NCBI RefSeq assembly: GCF_014639275.1
Contig: NZ_BMFW01000003.1
Location: 62,001-126,000, forward strand
Source of the DNA: Arthrobacter liuii
Lineage (GTDB): Bacteria; Actinomycetota; Actinomycetes; Actinomycetales; Micrococcaceae
Length of the DNA stretch: 64,000 nt
Direction of reading: 5' to 3'
Shown: positions 61,855 through 64,000 of the stretch, piece by piece
Position numbering within the stretch: the first letter of the stretch is position 1
How the letters are laid out: each line of letters begins with the position of its first letter
The notes under the pieces: model-generated
The model's database searches: none
Told to the model about the DNA's origin: nothing
What the model saw: the letters and a program-made list of their open reading frames with translations, nothing else
Program-made: the position numbers and the translations under genes

Positions 61855-64000
61855 TTACAGCCTGTTCACATCCGTTACCCTGACCACGGCCGTTCCGGTC
61901 GTGTCAGACTCCGCCAGGTCCACCACGGCCGAGATACCCCAGTCGTGGTTGCCGACCGGGTCGTCGAAGATCTGTCGCACCTTCCAGGTTCGGGGCTCTT
62001 CGGTGATGATGAGCAGGCCAGGGCCGCGCGCATCCGGGCCGGTCCCGATGTCGTCGTGTTCGTCGAAGTAGTCGTCCAGCGCGTCTTCCCAGCGTTCGGC
62101 ACCCCATCCGGAGCCGCCGTCGAGCTCTCCCAGGGCCGTGGCGTCCTCATCGGCAAACAGTTCCACCCGGCGGAACATCTCGTTGCGCACCATAACCCGG
62201 AACGCCCGGATGTTGGATGTGAGCGATGGCGGCGGGGGCGGTGGCGCGTCGTGCGGCGTGGGCGCGGCACCGGAGGCCAGTTCCTCCCACTCGTCCAGGA
62301 GGCTGGAGTCTACCTGTCGAACCAGCTCACCCAACCAGGCGGTCAGGTCTGCCAGGTCCTCGCGCAGCATGTCCTGCGGCACGGTTTGGCGCAGCGCCTT
62401 GAACGCATCGGCAAGGTACCGCAGCACGATCCCTTCGGACCTGGCCAGGCCGTAAAACTGCACGAATTCGCCAAAGTTCATGGCACGCTGGTACATGTCG
62501 CGGACCACCGACTTGGGCGCGAGCTCAAAGTCGCCCACCCATGGCGCAGCCTTCCGGTACACCTCGAACGCTTCGCCCAGGATCTCCGCAAGCGGCTGGG
62601 GGTAGGTGACCTCGTCCAGCATGGCCATCCGCTGGTCATATTCGATGCCGTCAGCCTTCATGGCGGCCACCGCCTCTCCCCGCGCCTTCTTCTGCTGGGC
62701 GGACAGGATCTGCCGCGGTTTCTCCAGGGTCGCCTCGATCACGGACACCACGTCCAGGGCGTACGACGGCGACTCCGGGTCAAGGAGGTCAAGTGCGGCA
62801 AGTGCAAAGGGGGAGAGCGGCTGGTTCAGGGCGAAGTTCGGCTGCAGGTGCACGGTCAGCCGGACCGTGCGGCCATCGGCCCCCTGCTCCTCCGGAGGTA
62901 TCCGTTCGATGACCTCGGCGGCGAGCAGTTCACGGTAGATACCCAGCGCCTTCCTCATCAGCCGCAGCTGGGAAGAGCGCGGTTCGTGGTTCCCGGTGAG
63001 CAGCCGCCTGGCTGCCGCGAACGGATCACCGGGGCGTTCCATCAGGTTCATCAGCATGGCGTGTGTCACCGTAAAGCTGGACGTCAGCGGGTCCGGCACC
63101 GATTCCACCAGCCGTTTGAAGGTGGGCTCACCCCAGGAGACGAAACCTTCGGGCGGCTTCTTCTTCACCACTTGGCGGAGCTTTTTCTGGTCGTCACCGA
63201 ACTTGGCAGTGGCCTTCGCCATCGCCTTGACGTTCTCAATCACGTGCTCGGGTGCCTGAACCACCACCGTCCCGGCGGTGTCGTACCCCGCACGCCCGGC
63301 CCGGCCCGCTATCTGGTGGAACTCGCGTGAGTTGAGCAGGCGGGTGCGGACGCCGTCGTACTTGCTCAAAGCGGTAAGCAGCACGGTGCGGATGGGCACG
63401 TTGATGCCTACGCCCAGCGTGTCCGTGCCGCAAATGACCTTCAGCAGCCCGGCCTGCGCCAGCTGCTCCACCAGCCGGCGGTACTTGGGCAGCATGCCGG
63501 CGTGGTGCACACCGATCCCGTGGCGCACCAGCCTGTTGAGTGTCTTGCCGAACCCGGCGGCGAACCGGAAGTTGGCAATGAGCTCCGCTATCTTGTCCTT
63601 TTCCTCCCGGCTGCACACGTTGATGCTCATCAGGTTCTGGGCCCTGTCGATCGCTTCGAGCTGGCTGAAGTGCACCACGTAGACCGGCACCTGCCGGGTG
63701 GACAGCAATTCCTCCAAAGTCTCGTGGACGGGAGTCTGGTGGTAGTAGTAGTGCAGCGGAATGGGCCGCTCTGCCGAACTCACCGTCGTGGTGGGACGGC
63801 CGGTGAGCGAGGTGAGCCCCTCCTCGAACCGGGTCACGTCCCCCAGGGTGGCGGACATCAGCAGGAACTGTGCCTGCGGAAGCTCCAGGAGGGGAACCTG
63901 CCAGGCCCAGCCGCGTTGCGGGTCGGAATAGAAGTGGAACTCATCCATGATCACGGCGCCCAGTTCCGCTGCGGAGCCTTCCCGCAAAGCTATGTTGGCC
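61855..64000 (-). CDS. Ski2/HelY-type DExH RNA helicase (N-terminus beyond window)
   Basis: About 715 C-terminal residues of a large helicase; the gene runs on past base 64000. The first visible part is NIALREGSAAELGAVIMDEF with the DEFH box (motif II). Later marks are LMSATLGDVTRFEE (motif III), GIGVHHAGMLPKYRRLVEQL and VICGTDTLGVGINVPIRTVL (motifs IV-V), and FHQIAGRAGRAGYD (motif VI). A long helical C-terminal domain follows (winged helix, ratchet and DUF3516-like parts). Actinobacterial HelY-like proteins take part in RNA turnover. The P-loop is outside the window. Confidence 0.9.
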   Translation of the reverse strand, partial: ANIALREGSAAELGAVIMDEFHFYSDPQRGWAWQVPLLELPQAQFLLMSATLGDVTRFEEGLTSLTGRPTTTVSSAERPIPLHYYYHQTPVHETLEELLSTRQVPVYVVHFSQLEAIDRAQNLMSINVCSREEKDKIAELIANFRFAAGFGKTLNRLVRHGIGVHHAGMLPKYRRLVEQLAQAGLLKVICGTDTLGVGINVPIRTVLLTALSKYDGVRTRLLNSREFHQIAGRAGRAGYDTAGTVVVQAPEHVIENVKAMAKATAKFGDDQKKLRQVVKKKPPEGFVSWGEPTFKRLVESVPDPLTSSFTVTHAMLMNLMERPGDPFAAARRLLTGNHEPRSSQLRLMRKALGIYRELLAAEVIERIPPEEQGADGRTVRLTVHLQPNFALNQPLSPFALAALDLLDPESPSYALDVVSVIEATLEKPRQILSAQQKKARGEAVAAMKADGIEYDQRMAMLDEVTYPQPLAEILGEAFEVYRKAAPWVGDFELAPKSVVRDMYQRAMNFGEFVQFYGLARSEGIVLRYLADAFKALRQTVPQDMLREDLADLTAWLGELVRQVDSSLLDEWEELASGAAPTPHDAPPPPPPSLTSNIRAFRVMVRNEMFRRVELFADEDATALGELDGGSGWGAERWEDALDDYFDEHDDIGTGPDARGPGLLIITEEPRTWKVRQIFDDPVGNHDWGISAVVDLAESDTTGTAVVRVTDVNRL

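Overview
The window is chromosomal DNA from a high-GC actinobacterium, most likely Arthrobacter or Pseudarthrobacter (Micrococcaceae). The evidence is the GC-rich third codon positions, frequent GTG/TTG starts, many genes apparently expressed from leaderless mRNAs (a TAnnnT box 6-8 nt before the start codon), and the housekeeping block polA - Eis-like GNAT - rpsA - coaE/GrpB - uvrB - terC. No tRNA, rRNA, CRISPR array, insertion sequence or prophage was seen. Only one gene-free stretch exceeds 300 bases (57198-57515), and it is filled by promoters, operators and a riboswitch.

Region 1 (1-11930) is a xylan-utilisation locus. On the minus strand it reads binding lipoprotein, two ABC permeases, GH3 glycosidase, acetyl-xylan-esterase-like hydrolase, secreted GH10 xylanase and a Gfo/Idh/MocA oxidoreductase cut by the window edge. 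A divergent LacI-family regulator, an SMP-30 lactonase and an aldo/keto reductase follow on the plus strand. A 12-bp palindrome at the regulator promoter is the likely operator.

Region 2 (11950-22260) holds an NfeD-like/flotillin pair, an IclR regulator divergent from an MHS transporter - flavin reductase - enoyl-CoA hydratase operon, a short UvrA paralogue without the UvrB-binding insert, a DUF1206 membrane protein and a secreted SGNH hydrolase.

Region 3 (22260-32600) holds a histidine phosphatase/SCO1664 pair, a MoxR-type AAA/VWA pair, and the most unusual locus of the window: a single reading frame joining GTP cyclohydrolase II to an HsaA/acyl-CoA-dehydrogenase-type flavin monooxygenase. 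It has its own promoter and is followed by a stand-alone 5' nuclease and a flavin reductase. Two small membrane/secreted proteins lie behind a perfect 15-bp tandem repeat.

Region 4 (32640-45110) has hrpB, a frameshifted glycogen-debranching-type gene, an alpha/beta hydrolase, a stand-alone LigD-type polymerase domain, a Sua5/YciO protein, a PiT phosphate transporter behind a PHO-box-like repeat, and a small membrane protein that seems to start with ATT.

Region 5 (45120-64000) is the housekeeping block, plus a solitary sugar-binding lipoprotein with two LacI-type operators, terC behind a yybP-ykoY (Mn2+) riboswitch, a decayed MFS gene, a proline-iminopeptidase-like hydrolase, a GNAT enzyme and the C-terminal part of a Ski2/HelY-type helicase that runs off the end.
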